Source of the DNA: Uloborus plumipes
Taxonomy: Eukaryota > Arthropoda > Arachnida > Araneae > Uloboridae
NCBI GenBank assembly: GCA_038373865.1
Contig: JAXGGA010001654.1
Coordinates: 1-64,000 of the forward strand
Length of the DNA stretch: 64,000 nt
Reading direction: 5' to 3'
Part shown: positions 10,201-23,257 of the stretch, one piece after another
Numbering within the stretch: the first letter of the stretch is position 1
How the letters are laid out: each line of letters begins with the position of its first letter
Position numbers and translations under genes: made by a program
Notes under the pieces: generated by a model
The model's input: the letters and a program-made list of their open reading frames with translations, nothing else
What the model was told of the DNA's origin: nothing
Databases searched by the model: none

Positions 10201-11525
10201 ACAGAAAAATCTCTGTCAGGGATCCCTGACTATTAAGTTAATTAATTATTTTTATTTATTTTTTTGGTGCTTCAATTTCTCATAACTTTGCTAAATAACT
10301 AGATCATAACTAGCATGCTAAATTTGAATTTCTGATCAAGAAATTAAATTTCCTGCAACTAATTAAAGAAAAGCAAGCAGAAGAGTTGTGTGTTGAAAAA
10401 ATTGAAGTTGCGTGTTATTTTAAAACAAAACAAATGTTTTGTTAGCTTGGATTTGGTAATATCATAGTTTATTTTATCTAAAAACCGTATCTCTCATTTT
10501 TATTTCCAAGAAATGCTTTTTCATAATGAAATTTGATTTTTTAGCTAATATATACAGGGTGTCCACTCCAATCGTGGACCAATAGCTAATTTCTAAACCG
10601 TTAGAGATAAGCATATAGTTTATTTAGGAAAAAATCTCCAAATTACGAAAGGAATTTTGGGTCTATTCAATGTTTTTCAAAAAATCAAATTTTGAAAGAG
10701 TTACGAAATTTAAATTTTTATACAGCCCCCCAGTCCTATCAATCATATTTAGTAAAATATTCTTGACACTGTAACGTTTAAAACTAAAAAAAAATCACTC
10801 TTCTACGACAAAAATTGACCGAGTTATGACGTTTTGAAAAATCAAGATTTTGAAGGATTTCGCATACGGTCCCTAAAGCGATCTCTCGATGACGTCATGA
10901 AACAATGCAAAATCTTGATTTTTCAAAACGTCATAACTCGGTCAATTTTTGTCATAGAAGAGTGATTTTTTTTTAGTTTTAAACGTTACAGTGTCAAGAA
11001 TGTTTTACTAAATATGATTGATAGGACTGGGGGGCTGTATAAAAATTTAAATTTCGTAACTCTTTCAAAATTTGATTTTTTGAAAAACATTGAATAGACC
11101 CAAAATTCCTTTCGTAATTTGGACAGTTTTTCCTAAATAAACTATATGCTTATCTCTAACGGTTTAGAAATTAGCTATTGGTCCACGATTGGAGTGGACA
11201 CCCTGTATATTTTAATATAACTATCTTAATTCTATGTTAAAAATACAAGGAAATAATATCATTTTTAGAGTTGTTAATGAAAACTGAAAGCATAAACTCA
11301 GATATGTAGCTCATATTACATCAGATTTGTAACACTCATCATATCTGTAACGGCTTAAAAGTGAGTGGTCTAAGGAGGGGGAAATAACTTCCTTGCTATT
11401 CCCCCTTTTTTCTTGCATTTAGACTCAATTTAGACTTAGAATCCAATATTAATTTTTTTCTACAAAAAATTTTTTTTATCCGGAAACTCCAATTTCAAAT
11501 TGGCACTTTTCAAAATATTGAATCA
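10201..11525. repeat. Interspersed repeat (family B), copy split by a MITE
   Basis: From about 10250 to 11520 the sequence matches 34980-35570 in the same orientation, apart from the 651-bp foldback element at 10555-11205. Shared blocks include ATAACTAGCATGCTAAATTT and CAAATTGGCACTTTTC. The copy at 33998-35576 is more complete, so this one is truncated on its left. Confidence 0.8.
10555..11205. mobile_element. 651-bp foldback MITE, copy 1
   Basis: Starts CAGGGTGTCCACTCC and ends GGAGTGGACACCCTG, flanked by TA on both sides (10553-10554, 11206-11207). The arms are near-perfect inverse copies of about 300 bp around a short asymmetric core (about 10853-10911) that contains TGACGTCA (10890-10897). 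The TA duplication and ends suggest a Tc1/mariner-type non-autonomous element. The same element occurs at 43858-44508, with exactly the same length. Confidence 0.92.
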
Positions 11526-11881
11526 TGTGACAAAATATTATAAAATTTTGCAAGCATTACCTCAAATCAGAGTTTTTTTAAATTTTCCTAAAAGTTGCAA
11601 TTATTGTGTTGGTAATTACTAATATGTCACCATAAGCCAGAGTAAAATACAATTCTAAAGTTACTGATTTTCAGCACAAATCTTGATATTCCATAACAAT
11701 TGACATAAGGACTGGACTTATTGCTGATAAGCTGCAAAGTCAGCTTTTTAAACAACAAATTTGTAGCAGAAAAAAATTATGTTAAATATGAATGTCAGCA
11801 TTAGTAATAATTAGTATGCTGGCATAATTGACTACAAATTTCTTATCAAGTACAACATTGCTATAAATGTTGTATACTTAA

Positions 11882-12103
11882 CCCATTAATGCCGGTTGGT
11901 ACAAAAATATACCAACACGGAAAAGCAATATAACTTGTCCTTACATGGCTCTATTAGTCTAACAGTTGTGCATTTCACATGGTTAATACTCACAGAAAAG
12001 AAACCATATATAAGTTTTGCACCCTTGTCGAAAACGTGTGAGATAATAAACTTAAAACTTGAATGAATGTCTTATTGATGTTTTCGAAGTCGGCATTAAT
12101 GGG
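11882..12103. mobile_element. piggyBac-type MITE (222 bp)
   Basis: CCCATTAATGCCG at the left end is matched by CGGCATTAATGGG at the right end. Both ends are flanked by TTAA (11878-11881, 12104-12107). It is too short to code and carries no ORF. Confidence 0.88.
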
Positions 12104-12850
12104 TTAATTCCACAACAAATGTAAGCAGCAAAAGGACACTCAAAAAGTTTCGAAAAAGTTCTTGACAAATTAGTTGACTGTGCAATAAAGTTTACAGCGG
12201 AAACTCAGATTGCTTTATATGAATTTGAAAAAAAATTCTCCAGCAATGTATCAGTCAATAAGCCCCCCCCCCTCCCCCCCCCAAAAAAATAAAACAAGGC
12301 CTAGCATTTAGGGGGTCAATTCCACCTTGGTATTGAGTAGTCGATATATTTTCATATAAGTAGGAATGGTTTTCGGTTTTTCTGATGAAATATGTATTTT
12401 GTTTGCACCCCCTCCCCTGGGAAGTTTTATATGATAGGTTTGATTAAGATTAAATTCATTTTTGTATAATTATTTCTCAAAAGAGCATAAAAAATTTTTG
12501 GAATATTGTAAAGATGCTTCTCTTCTTATCCAATGGCTAAGTCCCAGTGGAGAATATATTTTACTTACAAAAAATAAAAGTTAAAAGCCTTAAAGAAGAA
12601 ACTTATGTAAATTAAAGAGTAATATATCAATTAAATTTTGTGGTGGTGTCATTAATGTCCCTATCACTAAGGTGCTTGCTCATTTCTACTGTGTCATATG
12701 CTAGACAATGTTGCTTGGTGTTTCTCGAATTAAAGTAATTAAAAACGCGATTATAGATTACATTTGGTAATGTTAGGAACTTGGCAATTTTAAAATTTTG
12801 AAGCTCCAAAAAAAGACATCTTAAGCAATGTTCGTACAATCAAGGGTGGA
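12104..12850. other. Intron sequence, no feature seen
   Basis: AT-rich with a C-rich run near 12265-12280. The open frame at 12627-12839 (- strand) has no recognisable motif and is probably chance. Confidence 0.4.
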
Positions 12851-14620
12851 TGCAGTTTCTGGGGAAAGCGGCGGCAGGGGAGGGGGGGGGGTCTAGTAGT
12901 TCTCTCAAAGCAAAATTTTCGCAATTGTAATGTTGAAAACGCAGTTTTAGATTATTTGTTGATGTTGGTAGGAAGAAAGATATATGGGGTTCCAAGGCAA
13001 TTTTTTTTTGAAAAAAAAAAAAGTAAATCTATTTCCCCCGCCCCCACCTCTGAAATTTTTTACAAATTAAGTTCCGAAAATGCAGCTATAGGCAATTTTT
13101 GATGATGTTATCAGAAAGGGGATACTGGCAGTTTCACCGAGTTTTTTCGAAATGGAAGTCCCCTTAGTTTTTATGTTATACCCTATGGGTATAGAGAGAA
13201 GGATTTAGAGACTCTCCGCCTTAAGTTTTTGAAATTGTAGTTTTAAAACCAACATTTTAACAATCTTTGAAGATATTAAAGTAAGACGGTTGTGGCCTAT
13301 TGCTTGATTATTATTGAAACTGCAAATTGTGGCAGTAAAAACGTTACTCTTAGCTCACATTTAATAACGTTAGGGCCTCTGCAATTTTTCAAAATTGAAG
13401 CTTCAAAATACAATTTGAAACAAAATTTAAGATGTTGTTGCTCCAGTGGCGTAAATTTTGGAGGGAGCTGACATGACTAGATTTAACCGCTCCACTCCCA
13501 CACATATTTTTTTTTATTTTCAAGTGAAATTTATTAGAGAGGGAAGAACTCTTTACTAAAAAAAAGGGGGGGGGAGTGTTGAGCTGCCTCCAAACTTTTT
13601 TTAAATTGAAGTAAATTTTAGGCTGCCTTTGACAACATTAGAGGCTTGGAGATCCTCTAGCAAACTTCTGAAACTGAAGTTTTAAATACGCAATTTTAAG
13701 CAATCTTTGGTGACCTGAATAGAATGAAAAAAATTCAAAAAATCTCTACTGATATTTTTTGACACTGAATCTTCACTTTAGGTTGTTTAGGGGAATGTAT
13801 CTATGGAAACGTTATGAGGAAGATTCCTCCGAAAATATTAAAAATTGAAAACTTCAAAGGTAAAATTGGACTGTCTTGTGTAGTTAAGTTAGGGAATTTG
13901 TGGTAAAGGTGGTTTATAAAGGGTGGTTTCCTTTAGAAACTTTGGTAATTGATATCATAAAACCCATTTAAGCAATCTTTAATGATGGTAAAATAAAGTC
14001 TGGAAAAGGATTCAGAAGCTTCCCCCAGAAACTTTGTTACATTGAAATTTCAAAAACGTTACTTTGTGATATAAATTGTTAAAATTATATGAAGGGGTAG
14101 GACCCTTTCTTGTGGAAATCTTTCGAAATAACAGGGCTAAAAGTGCTTTTTTAGGTAAATTAGTAGTGTTGGAGGAAAAAAAAGTTATAACTTTCTTCCA
14201 GAAAATTTTCAGCTTTGAAGCTCAAATTTTCAATTATCTTTGGTGATGTTATGTTAAGAAACTTAGAAGCTCTCCTTTCTAAAAACACATTTGGGAATCA
14301 ATTACCTCTGAAGACGTCATATAAATTATGGGATGAAAGAGATCGATTAAATTATTAGAGATGATGGGGGTAAGGAGCTCTGCTTTAGAAATTTGCAATT
14401 TTTAGTTATCTTTGATGACATTGAGGAAATAAGGGAGGTCAATTGCTTTCACCTGGAAATTTTCTATAATTAAATGTCTCACAGAGAGATTTCGTAAACT
14501 CTTTGGTCTCATCAAGGGGCTCATGATCTCCTCTTTTGATTTCGTGCTTTCATTCACACTAGAATTTGTTGCCCTCTGAAATTTCCCCAGAACACAGTCT
14601 TCGAATTTCCCCTTAAAAGT
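12850..14620. repeat. Very degenerate tandem repeat, ~87-bp period
   Basis: Variants of a phrase like GAAATTGAAGTTTCAAAAACG..TTTTAAGCAATCTTTGATGATGTTA recur through this region. The CAATCTTTGATGATG part appears at about 13100, 13264, 13628, 13715, 13976, 14236 and 14409. The larger spacings (about 87, 164, 173, 260, 261) are close to multiples of about 87. Purine-rich AGGGGAGGGG and CTCCCCC blocks alternate with it. It is non-coding and looks like an old, decayed minisatellite. Confidence 0.55.
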
Positions 14621-15218
14621 TGGTGCTAGAAAAAATTTATTTTTTCATTCCATCACTGAAGGGATTAAAACTTGCTGGTCACCTTTAGCTTGTCTACTTT
14701 TCTCTCTAGTAGCTTTACAGCTCTAAGTTTCAGAGTTTTCTTGAATAAACGCTAACAGAATTATGTTTTATTTAATTTTGGGAGGTCCCTAGGCCCATGT
14801 GCTCCGCAATTAATTCTGTGGGGGAGAGGGATACAGAGAAAAATAAAGAAGAAAAAATGTTATTTCGAGGAAGTAACATTTTAAAGACTTACATCTTTTT
14901 TGATGAATTAGAAAAAAGAAATAAAGAAGAAAAATAAAAAAAGTACTAGATTTGGAGGGAGGGGCACACAATTAGCTGACCAAAAAGTCTACATCTGCTG
15001 AAAAATTTAAATGTAGAGGTTTTTTTTTTTTTTTTTTTTTAAAGAAATTTAGATATTTTCCCAATATTTTTTTTTTCTCTCAAAATCACTTCATTTTCCG
15101 AAGACGCTTTCTTTTCTTCTTTTCAGTTGGAAAAATATTTTTAAAAAGCTATCGACACAGAATTAAGGGGATGGGGGCACAAACTATGTGGGACCCTCAC
15201 CCTCTGGTTGCACCACTA

Positions 15219-16965
15219 GGGTGGTCACAAGTAACATGGGGAAAAAATTTTTTCAGCTAATCTTTTGCGGCACCCCCCTAAAATGTGCCAATGGGCTAGA
15301 AAATGAGATTTGCAAAGTTTTAGCTTAATCGGATAATATTAACACGTGCCGCAAAGAGGGTAAAGTTAAGAAAAACAGCGATTTTTAGCCAAAAATTGTA
15401 GTTTTTACTCTGTAAAACCAAAACTACTGATCCTAGAAGCTTTATTTTGGTCTCATTTTGTAGGAAATTTTATTTTCTTTAAGTCTAATCTGATTTAAAG
15501 TTTCGAAAAAAAATATTAAATATTTTTCAGAATTTTCACAAGTCAGGCTGCAACGCAAATCCTCGAAATTGCAAGTAACATGGGGAAATTTTTTTTCAAC
15601 TAATCTTTTGAGGCACCCCCCTAAAATGTGCCAATAGACTAGAAAATGAGATTTGAAAAGTTTTAGCTTAATCGGATAATATTAACACGTGCCTCAAAGT
15701 GGGTAAAGTTACGAAAAACAGTGAATTTTTAGCCAAAAATCTTAGTTTTTCCTCTGTAAAACCGAAACTACTTATCTTAGAAACTTTATTTTGGTCTCAT
15801 TTTGTAGGAAATTTCAGTGCTATCCCATTCATTTTTCCTATCATGTCCAAAGTATTTATTTGGCATTTTTCAGGTTAAATCGTAGAGTATATCAAAAATA
15901 AGAAATTTTCATGCAAAAACCTAAAAGCATTACAATATTCAATTACATTTATTTGCTTATTGTTGGATTTACTTTGTCAATTAAAAAAGGGGTATTTTCG
16001 CGGTACTTTAGAAATAAATGAAACAACTTAACCCCTTAATTCCTCTATCTTAACACAGAAATTTGTTTCATTTATTTCTAAAGTACTCGCGAAAATACCT
16101 CTTTTTTTAATAGACAAAGTAAAACAAATTTCTGTGTTAAGATAGAGGAATTAAGGGGTTAAGTTGTTTCATTTATTTCTAAAGTACCGCGAAAATACCC
16201 CTTTTTTAATTGACAAAGTAAATCCAACAATAAGCAAATAAATGTAATTGAATATTGTAATGCTTTTAGGTTTTTGCATGAAATTTTCTTATTTTTGATA
16301 TACTCTACGATTTAACCTGAAAAATGCCAAATAAATACTTTGGACATGATAGCAAAAATGAATGGGATAGCACTTAACGAGAATGAAATTTCCTACAAAA
16401 TGAGACCAAAATAAAGTTTCTAAGATGAGTAGTTTTGGTTTTACAGAGGAAAAACTACGATTTTTGGCTAAAATTCAGTTTTTCATAACTTTACTCACTT
16501 TGAGGGACGTGTTAATGTTATCCGATTAAGCTAAAACTTTTCAAATCTCATTTTCTAGTCTATTGGCACATTTTAGGGGGGTGCCTCAAAAGATAAGTTG
16601 AAAAAAGAATTCCCCATGTTACTTGTAATTTCGAGGATTTGCGTTGTAGCCTGACTTGTGAAAACTCTGAAAAATATTTAATCATTCTTTTCGAAACTTT
16701 AAATAAGATTAGACTTAAAGAAAATAAAATTTCCTACAAATTGAGACCAAAATAAAGCTTCTAGGATCAGTAGTTTTGGTTTTACAGAGTAAAAACTACA
16801 ATTTTTGGCAAAAAATTGCTGTTTTTCTTAACTTTACCCTCTTTGCGGCACGTGTTAATATTATCCGATTAAGCTAAAACTTTGCAAATCTCATTTTCAA
16901 GCCATTGGCACATTTTAGGGGGGTGCCGCAAAAGAAATTCGAAAATTGATTTTTTGTGACCACCC
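15219..16965. mobile_element. 1.75-kb palindromic foldback element
   Basis: Starts GGGTGGTCAC and ends GTGACCACCC, flanked by TA (15217-15218, 16966-16967). The two halves are inverse copies around 16090. A ~345-bp unit is tandemly duplicated within the left arm (CAAGTAACATGGGG at 15228 and 15572) and mirrored on the right (16612-16625 inverse). The centre holds an inner palindrome with TTAACCCCTTAATTCCTCTA at about 16028 and its inverse at 16145. It has no coding capacity. Confidence 0.9.
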
Positions 16966-16967
16966 TA

Positions 16968-19506
16968 TTTCACCACTGATGATCCGAGAGTTATTTAGCC
17001 TTTAGTATTTAGTTGGTACGGGTCAAATGCATGAAAGATTCTGTCTGAGTATGTCACTCATCAAGCATTCGGTTAAGCTGGTGGTAAAGCAGTCAATCGA
17101 TGTTTGCGACTGGAACAGTCTTCAAAAAAAAAAAAAATGCGAGTCAGTGTCAACTATGACATGTATATACAAACTATTCATATTTCCCTATTTTTTTTTT
17201 TTTCTTTTTAAAAAGTAGGTGGAAAAATAAATCAGGGCATCTGCAAATAAGCTAATTTCTCAATCAAAATTTTATTATCTCGAATCAATAAAGTAAATCA
17301 AAAATGCTGATTCAAGCTGAGTTGCTACTGGGAGAATTGTCTCTGATTAAATAAGCAGTTGGTAAAGAAGTCAACAATAACAAAGCAATCAGTCGGAGGA
17401 GAAATGCGCATCTTTCTCATATGCAATAAAGTGCCAATACAAATTATTCGTGATGTCATACAGAATACCATCTCATAATTTGCCGAATCATCAGATGAAA
17501 GTTGCTGAATAAATATTTTTTTTAGAGGTGAACTCTTATTGAGGTGAACCTGGTCCCAAATCAGTTAAACTCAAAAATACCAATTCCGAAATTGCCGAAT
17601 GTCCAAAATGACTGATCGTTGAATTGAGACCATCCGCAAACTAAGAGAATCATTGTGAACCCAACCTCGGTGCATATTTTCAGTAACATGTAAAATTAAC
17701 GTAAACCTAACGATGATTTTCTTTTGTTTACCTAAATTTTCTTAAAAGGTAAGAAGAAAAGCAGGTTTTTGGAAAGTATGTTGACTTCTTTTCTCCGGTA
17801 AAAACTTTGAATATTTGAAGTCCTAAATATGCCGATTCCCACCAATTTTGCCTACTGGATGAAATCACTACGGGTTGAGACACCCCTCTCACCCACCCTG
17901 TTGGCTACGGCTCTGCAGCTGCACTTTATGAAAAGTAATAGATTCAAGAATGGCTAATGATTTTTTTTTTTTTTTTTTTAGAAAACATTGAAAGGATTGT
18001 GTGTGTTTATGGTTATGTGTTTAAAAACCAAATTATTCTCATTTAAAAAATTATTTTATTTATTTATACATGATACAGAAGAGAAATAGAAACATGCATT
18101 TTGTATAATTCAGCGTAAAGAAGTCATTTTCAGATAACTGAGAAGAAATCATTACTCCAATTAAATCTTTATTTTTAAAAAACGATGATTTTTTTAATTC
18201 CTAGTGTATATTTCAGTATCTGGTTGCAGTCACTTCTAAAAACTCCCACAATTTAAACTATGCTTTCAATTGCAATTTTTGTTTACCATTACGTTTACCC
18301 CCCACCCTTTTTTTTCTTAAATTTCCTTAATTAATGAAGTATGCATGGTCATCATTTTGGCTGCTGTGTGAAAGTGAAGATTGACTAAATGACTGAGTTA
18401 TTTTCTAATTTCATGATGGTTTCAATTCTCAAAAAAAAAGAGCTGATTGTTGAATTTGTTTTCAGTTACCGTAGTAATACAGCAGTTCAAAAAGTAGTAA
18501 TTCACTGAAAAATTACTGAAAATGTTTTTGTATTGTATCAAATAGAAACTTGCTTAGAAAATATTCTAAATGACTAACCTGTCGTTTTAGATTTCAAGGG
18601 GCGGGGAAGGTCAATTGCCCTACTGGATTTTAGAAGAAGAATATTATGAAATTTTGTATGTAATGTCATTCCATGGTGACTAACGTAACAATTTCAGCTG
18701 ATTTTCAGACTCTTTTTATTTGAAAACTAAATTAAAAGTGTTATTTGAAAGATGTTCATTTGAGTTTTTAAACTTACTGCTGTGTCTTTCCCTTGAGAGA
18801 TTTCGCTGCATGAAAGATTTTTACAATTGAGTTATTCAGAGCTTTTTCTGAGTCAGGTTTTACTAGTAAGATTGTAGAACATGATGCAGATCAACAAATG
18901 TTGTATGTAGTCAAATCGGTTTCTCCGTTCACTAACTATTAGGTTTTATAATCTATTTTTTCCCTATCGGGGGAAAACCTTACATTGTAAGTAATTATTT
19001 TCTGCTGATTTATGGATTACTTATATTTTTCATTACATGTATTTTGCATTGTATTTCATTATACAAAAAAAAAAATAATATTATCTGATTTAAATATTTG
19101 ACTTGAACGATTTAGTTTTGTTAGTACCAAATATTACACCTAAATTTATTTAAATTCTAAAGTGAAAAACATCCGATTTAAAGCATAAAACCGATTTTTA
19201 TTTTTAAATTGAAAAAAAAAAGGAATCTTGATTTTTATCAAGTTAATACAAGCAAAGTTAGTGCAGGTTTTGTTATTCAGTTCAATCTTTATATCTTTGA
19301 AGAGTTTTTACATTAGTTAATCCATTCATTAGACATTTTTTTTGGCACAGTTTTGGATATTTGCACTAGGTAAACATACATTCTCAAGTACTCCAATGTC
19401 AATTAGTGCCCTAAAGCTACGTAGAAAATTGTTTGAAAACAAACTTTTTTTGAATGTTTTGGTTTTGGATTTTCATACAGCTATATTTATATATTTGTTC
19501 TTACAG
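16968..19506. other. Intron, no supported feature
   Basis: AT-rich, with poly(T)/poly(A) runs near 17115, 17190 and 17955. No coding or repeat structure stands out, apart from the pyrimidine tract and acceptor that precede the exon at 19507. Confidence 0.5.
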
Positions 19507-19655
19507 TTGGACAACCTATTGATGTTGAGAAAATTTCAGAGCCAACTCAGGAGGATGTAGATAAACTCCATCAGCTTTATGTTGACAAATTGTCAGCTTT
19601 ATTTAATGAACATAAAGTCAAGTATGGCCCTAACCTGAACTTTGTAATAAGTTGA
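19507..19655 (+). CDS. DGAT2: DGAT2/MOGAT-family acyltransferase, last exon
   Basis: The terminal coding exon follows acceptor TTCTTACAG. With the single base from the 6629-6828 exon it completes an Ile codon and continues GQPIDVEKISEPTQEDVDKL, then LHQLYVDKLSALFNEHK, ending FVIS and a TGA at 19653-19655. The GxPI block and the DKLHxxYxxxLxxLFxxHK helix are the usual C-terminal end of DGAT2-family enzymes. The tail after NEHK is short, as usual. A Met-initiated frame that begins upstream at 19342 is intron read-through. Phase, order and family motifs fit the earlier exon, so I regard this as one gene. Confidence 0.92.
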
Positions 19656-22600
19656 GTTATTCCTATTTGACTTGAATAACATTTGCAATTATTCTTTAGA
19701 ATTGTGATCATTATTAAATCATTTCAGTGATATATTACTTAATTCATTTTCTAATGTACTGAATATGTGATAAATGTGCCAAAGATCAACTTCATTGGAT
19801 TTTGAATGTATTTAAGCTCAATTTTAAACTGTAATTTGCAAAATCTTTTTTTTTTTTTTTTTTCAAGATACCATTTTTTACTCGATGTTGTATTATTTTT
19901 CAACTCTTTGGTCATTGTAGTATTTTTGTGTTCAATTGTCTGTATATACATGGGTGTCTAATAACCTAAAATAGCAGCAACTTAAAATTTCTGATGTCTA
20001 GAATAACTACAACCTTTTTGAAAAATTGAGGAATCATTTTTAAATTGAAAGATGTCTAGGAGTTCAAAAAATCATCAAAACTAATTTGCATGCTTTCGAA
20101 CAGTATGTACAAAAACATGTCTCAGACTGAATTAGAAAAAACATTAATGATGCATATATCATTTTATATTAATAAAAGAGGAAAATTTCCTAGGAAATGT
20201 AAAAGTTGAATTATACTGTGGAATCTTAATTACAAATTTTCTGAACCCTTCATAGAAAATTTGCTCAATTTAATATCAATTGAAAAAAAGATTCTAAATG
20301 AAATTTCTGTTTAACAAACATATTTATTGTTGATTATATGTTGGTTTCCTTTTGATAGTATTTCTCTCTCTCTCTTTCCAAATCTCAACTGCTGTTTATT
20401 AGTCCACTTAACTTGGAAAGGCTCAATCTTGATTTGGTTTTCATATGGTTGCTATGCCAATTTTTATTTTACAACCTGTAGCGTTAATAATGCTCCATTA
20501 TCCTCAGTGTTTAAAGATTTTGTGAACTATTAGGCTTATTTTGTATTTTGTTACGACATGCCACAAAAATTGGTGTCTTAAAGAAAAAAGAAACTTCGGA
20601 GAAAAATGAAACTAAACCTTACCAAAGATTAGAATTTTGACACTAAAAATCTTCACAGAAAACGAATGCTAATGATTATAGTAATCAAAATTTAACATCT
20701 GATGGGGCAAAGAGAGAAATAATTGGAACAGAAATTCAGTTGAAGATATTGAAAGTAACCTCTCTTGAGGAGTTTACGAGTACTTACTAGTTGGACACAC
20801 TGTTTAAGAGCTCGTACTGAGGGAAATATATTTCAACATTAAATAAAAACATAATAATATGGTTAATAAAACTAATTAACCAACTTTCAAAATATCTTGG
20901 TTCAGAAAGAAAAAGAAAAAAGCCAATTGTTCATACTTGGTAGGTGCAATGGAAATATCTAGTCAAATCATGAAATGTTAGATCCTGTCATATTTCTATA
21001 CAATCCTAGAAAACTATCCTCTGAATATGTATTCGATATTATACTAGGATTTTAACTTGTTTCACTACATAAAGTTATTATATATATTTATATTTACTAT
21101 AAAAAATTATGCAATTAAATTTACTTAGTATTAATATTCTTCTTTTCTATCTTCTTACCATTCTAAAGTGTTCTTTTTAAATCATATTCAAACTACTGGT
21201 AATTTGAAAATAAAGTACAGCTCTCTTTTGTTTCCTTTCTTGTTTTTTTCTTTTTCTCCCCCCCCCTTTTTTTTCTTTTTTTTTTTAATTCAATTTTCCC
21301 CAAATCCACAGATTGAAATATATTTGGAGAATTTCTATTAAGCTTTAAAATGTTTTCACCACAATTCTTAAAATTCAACTTTTTTTTAATTTATGCTCAC
21401 ATATTGTGCACTAAAAATTTAAGATATAAAATATATTTTATTTATTAAAAATTTTAAGAAAATGAATTAAGAATGTTGAGTCAATACTAATTTCCAATTC
21501 ATATGATATAATTTGAAAATTGTCCATGTGTTCCTATTACATTAAATGTTTATAAATTGAAATAATTTATCTGAAACTATTTGTTATAATACTTATAAAT
21601 TTAAAGTGGGAAGAGGCATTATTTATCAGAGATCATGCAGACATAGCATGTTCTAACATGTTGTATTATAATAAAGTTTGTTATTCATAGAAGTTACTAC
21701 TGTGGTTTTATTTTGATTATTTTGTACTGTGTCAACATAAAAAGTTCTCTATTTTTAAGCTGTAGTTTAATTTTAATGCACAGATTATTTTCTTTGCAAT
21801 AGTAAGCAAGTGAAAAAAGCAACTATTTTTCTAGTAGTTTAAGGTTTAAATTTGTTTTTAATTGAAAATGTAATTATCAACCATTCACATCTTAGAGCAT
21901 TATAGATGTTGTTTATACTTCACAAAGTCCAAATTAGTCAAAAAGTAAAATTTATCCTGTCATTAATCATTTTTAAAAATGGATTCAAGAAATACCATAT
22001 TGAATCATTTCATGCAATGTGCTTGGAAACCTCTCTTAAGTAGCCATAGCTCGTTCAGGAAAAATCTTATCACAGGAGGTAGTTGCTTAAAAATAGCTGA
22101 TATTATTGATATATTATTTTTTTCTCATCTATGAACTGTCATTGAAATCCTTGTTATTTCCCAATTTAATTCGTGTGATTAACCTTTCACTTTGCATTAT
22201 TGATATTGCACTCCACGTTACTTAACTCAATGGAAGTTGACTGTCAGTCTTTTTCAGCATTAATAAAGATAAAGATTTTTTTAAAGAAGAATCTAGTTGA
22301 GTTTTTTAGTTTGATGGTTTACGTAAAATTCATTCAAGGAGTCAATTCATGATAAAGTTATGGAAACACTGATCTGTCCCAAATTCCCTGCAAGAGCAGT
22401 AAATGTGTCTCTAAATTCTGTCTGATTAGAAGCGAATTATCTGGGTGATCATCATCACACAGCTGTTTCTCATCAATGCGTTCCATTGAGCTGGTGACAT
22501 ATATTTACAATCTCATGTAAGTGCCATTCCCTTCATTTAAATCTTAATTATGTCTGTGAATGTAAAACTCGAATAAATGTAAATAGTATGGGAATTTTTT

Positions 22601-23257
22601 GTTTTGAAGATCTGTGATACAACTGGTATGCAAATTGTGACAATTTTAAGATGATTTGAAAAAGCTTTTTACTATATGATTTTTGATATGGGGCTCATAG
22701 GGCTGAGGTTGATACTCTGGTCTTAGACAAAAAAATAAGTGAAAAAAATTGTGAGGAAAAACCTTTTTTGATGATTTTTTAAAAATATTTCAAAAGGAAA
22801 TGCCTCCAAAGACTCGCTTCTTGCTACAGATTTTCATGTTTTGGAACTTTCGACCTCACTAGACCTTCAGAAGAATGGTAAAAGTTAATATAATGCTCTC
22901 CTCGCCCCCTCCCCCCTCTCCAAATCAAACAATTGATATGAAACTCAAACTCAGAAAAAAAAAAAGGGGGAGGTATCTCTAAAAAGTGGTGGGTGATGGT
23001 CGCAAACAGTAATAATATTTGGATTCTAGGGATTATTTTACTTTAAAATCAGCAAGAATAGTGTCAGAAGTGTTTAGTTTTTTTTTTTTTTTGATTGCAC
23101 AGCATTGTTTTCACAAGCTTATCTCTGAAGCAAGTAAGGTTATGAATTAACGATTGGGAAAATGTAAAGAACTGAAAGTACATCTGAATATAATATTTAT
23201 TTTTTACTAAACTAAAATTAAAGTACATTAATTATTGATATGTCAGTCTTGAATATG
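19656..23257. other. 3' UTR and intergenic DNA
   Basis: AT-rich sequence after the acyltransferase stop codon. It probably contains the 3' UTR (at least to 20190, possibly to about 21690) and then intergenic DNA. Open frames here (20327-20533, 21193-21378) are low-complexity and show no domain. Confidence 0.5.
20171..20176 (+). promoter_or_regulatory. Candidate poly(A) signal of DGAT2-like gene
   Basis: First AATAAA downstream of the stop codon, 515 bases after it. Others lie at about 20842, 20875 and 21671. Which is used cannot be seen from the sequence. Confidence 0.35.

Larger units (their letters stand above)
6829..19506 (+). other. 12.7-kb intron of the DGAT2-like gene
   Basis: Donor GTAAGT at 6829 and acceptor TTCTTACAG ending at 19506 bound a phase-1 intron. 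Most recognisable content is transposon-derived and listed separately. 6829-7660 has no recognisable feature beyond AT-rich sequence. Confidence 0.8.

Noticed and set aside
13444..15217. Possible hAT element from CAGTGGCGTAAATTTTGG to GGTTGCACCAC
   Set aside because: The two candidate ends do not share an 8-bp duplication, and the inner sequences do not match in inverse.
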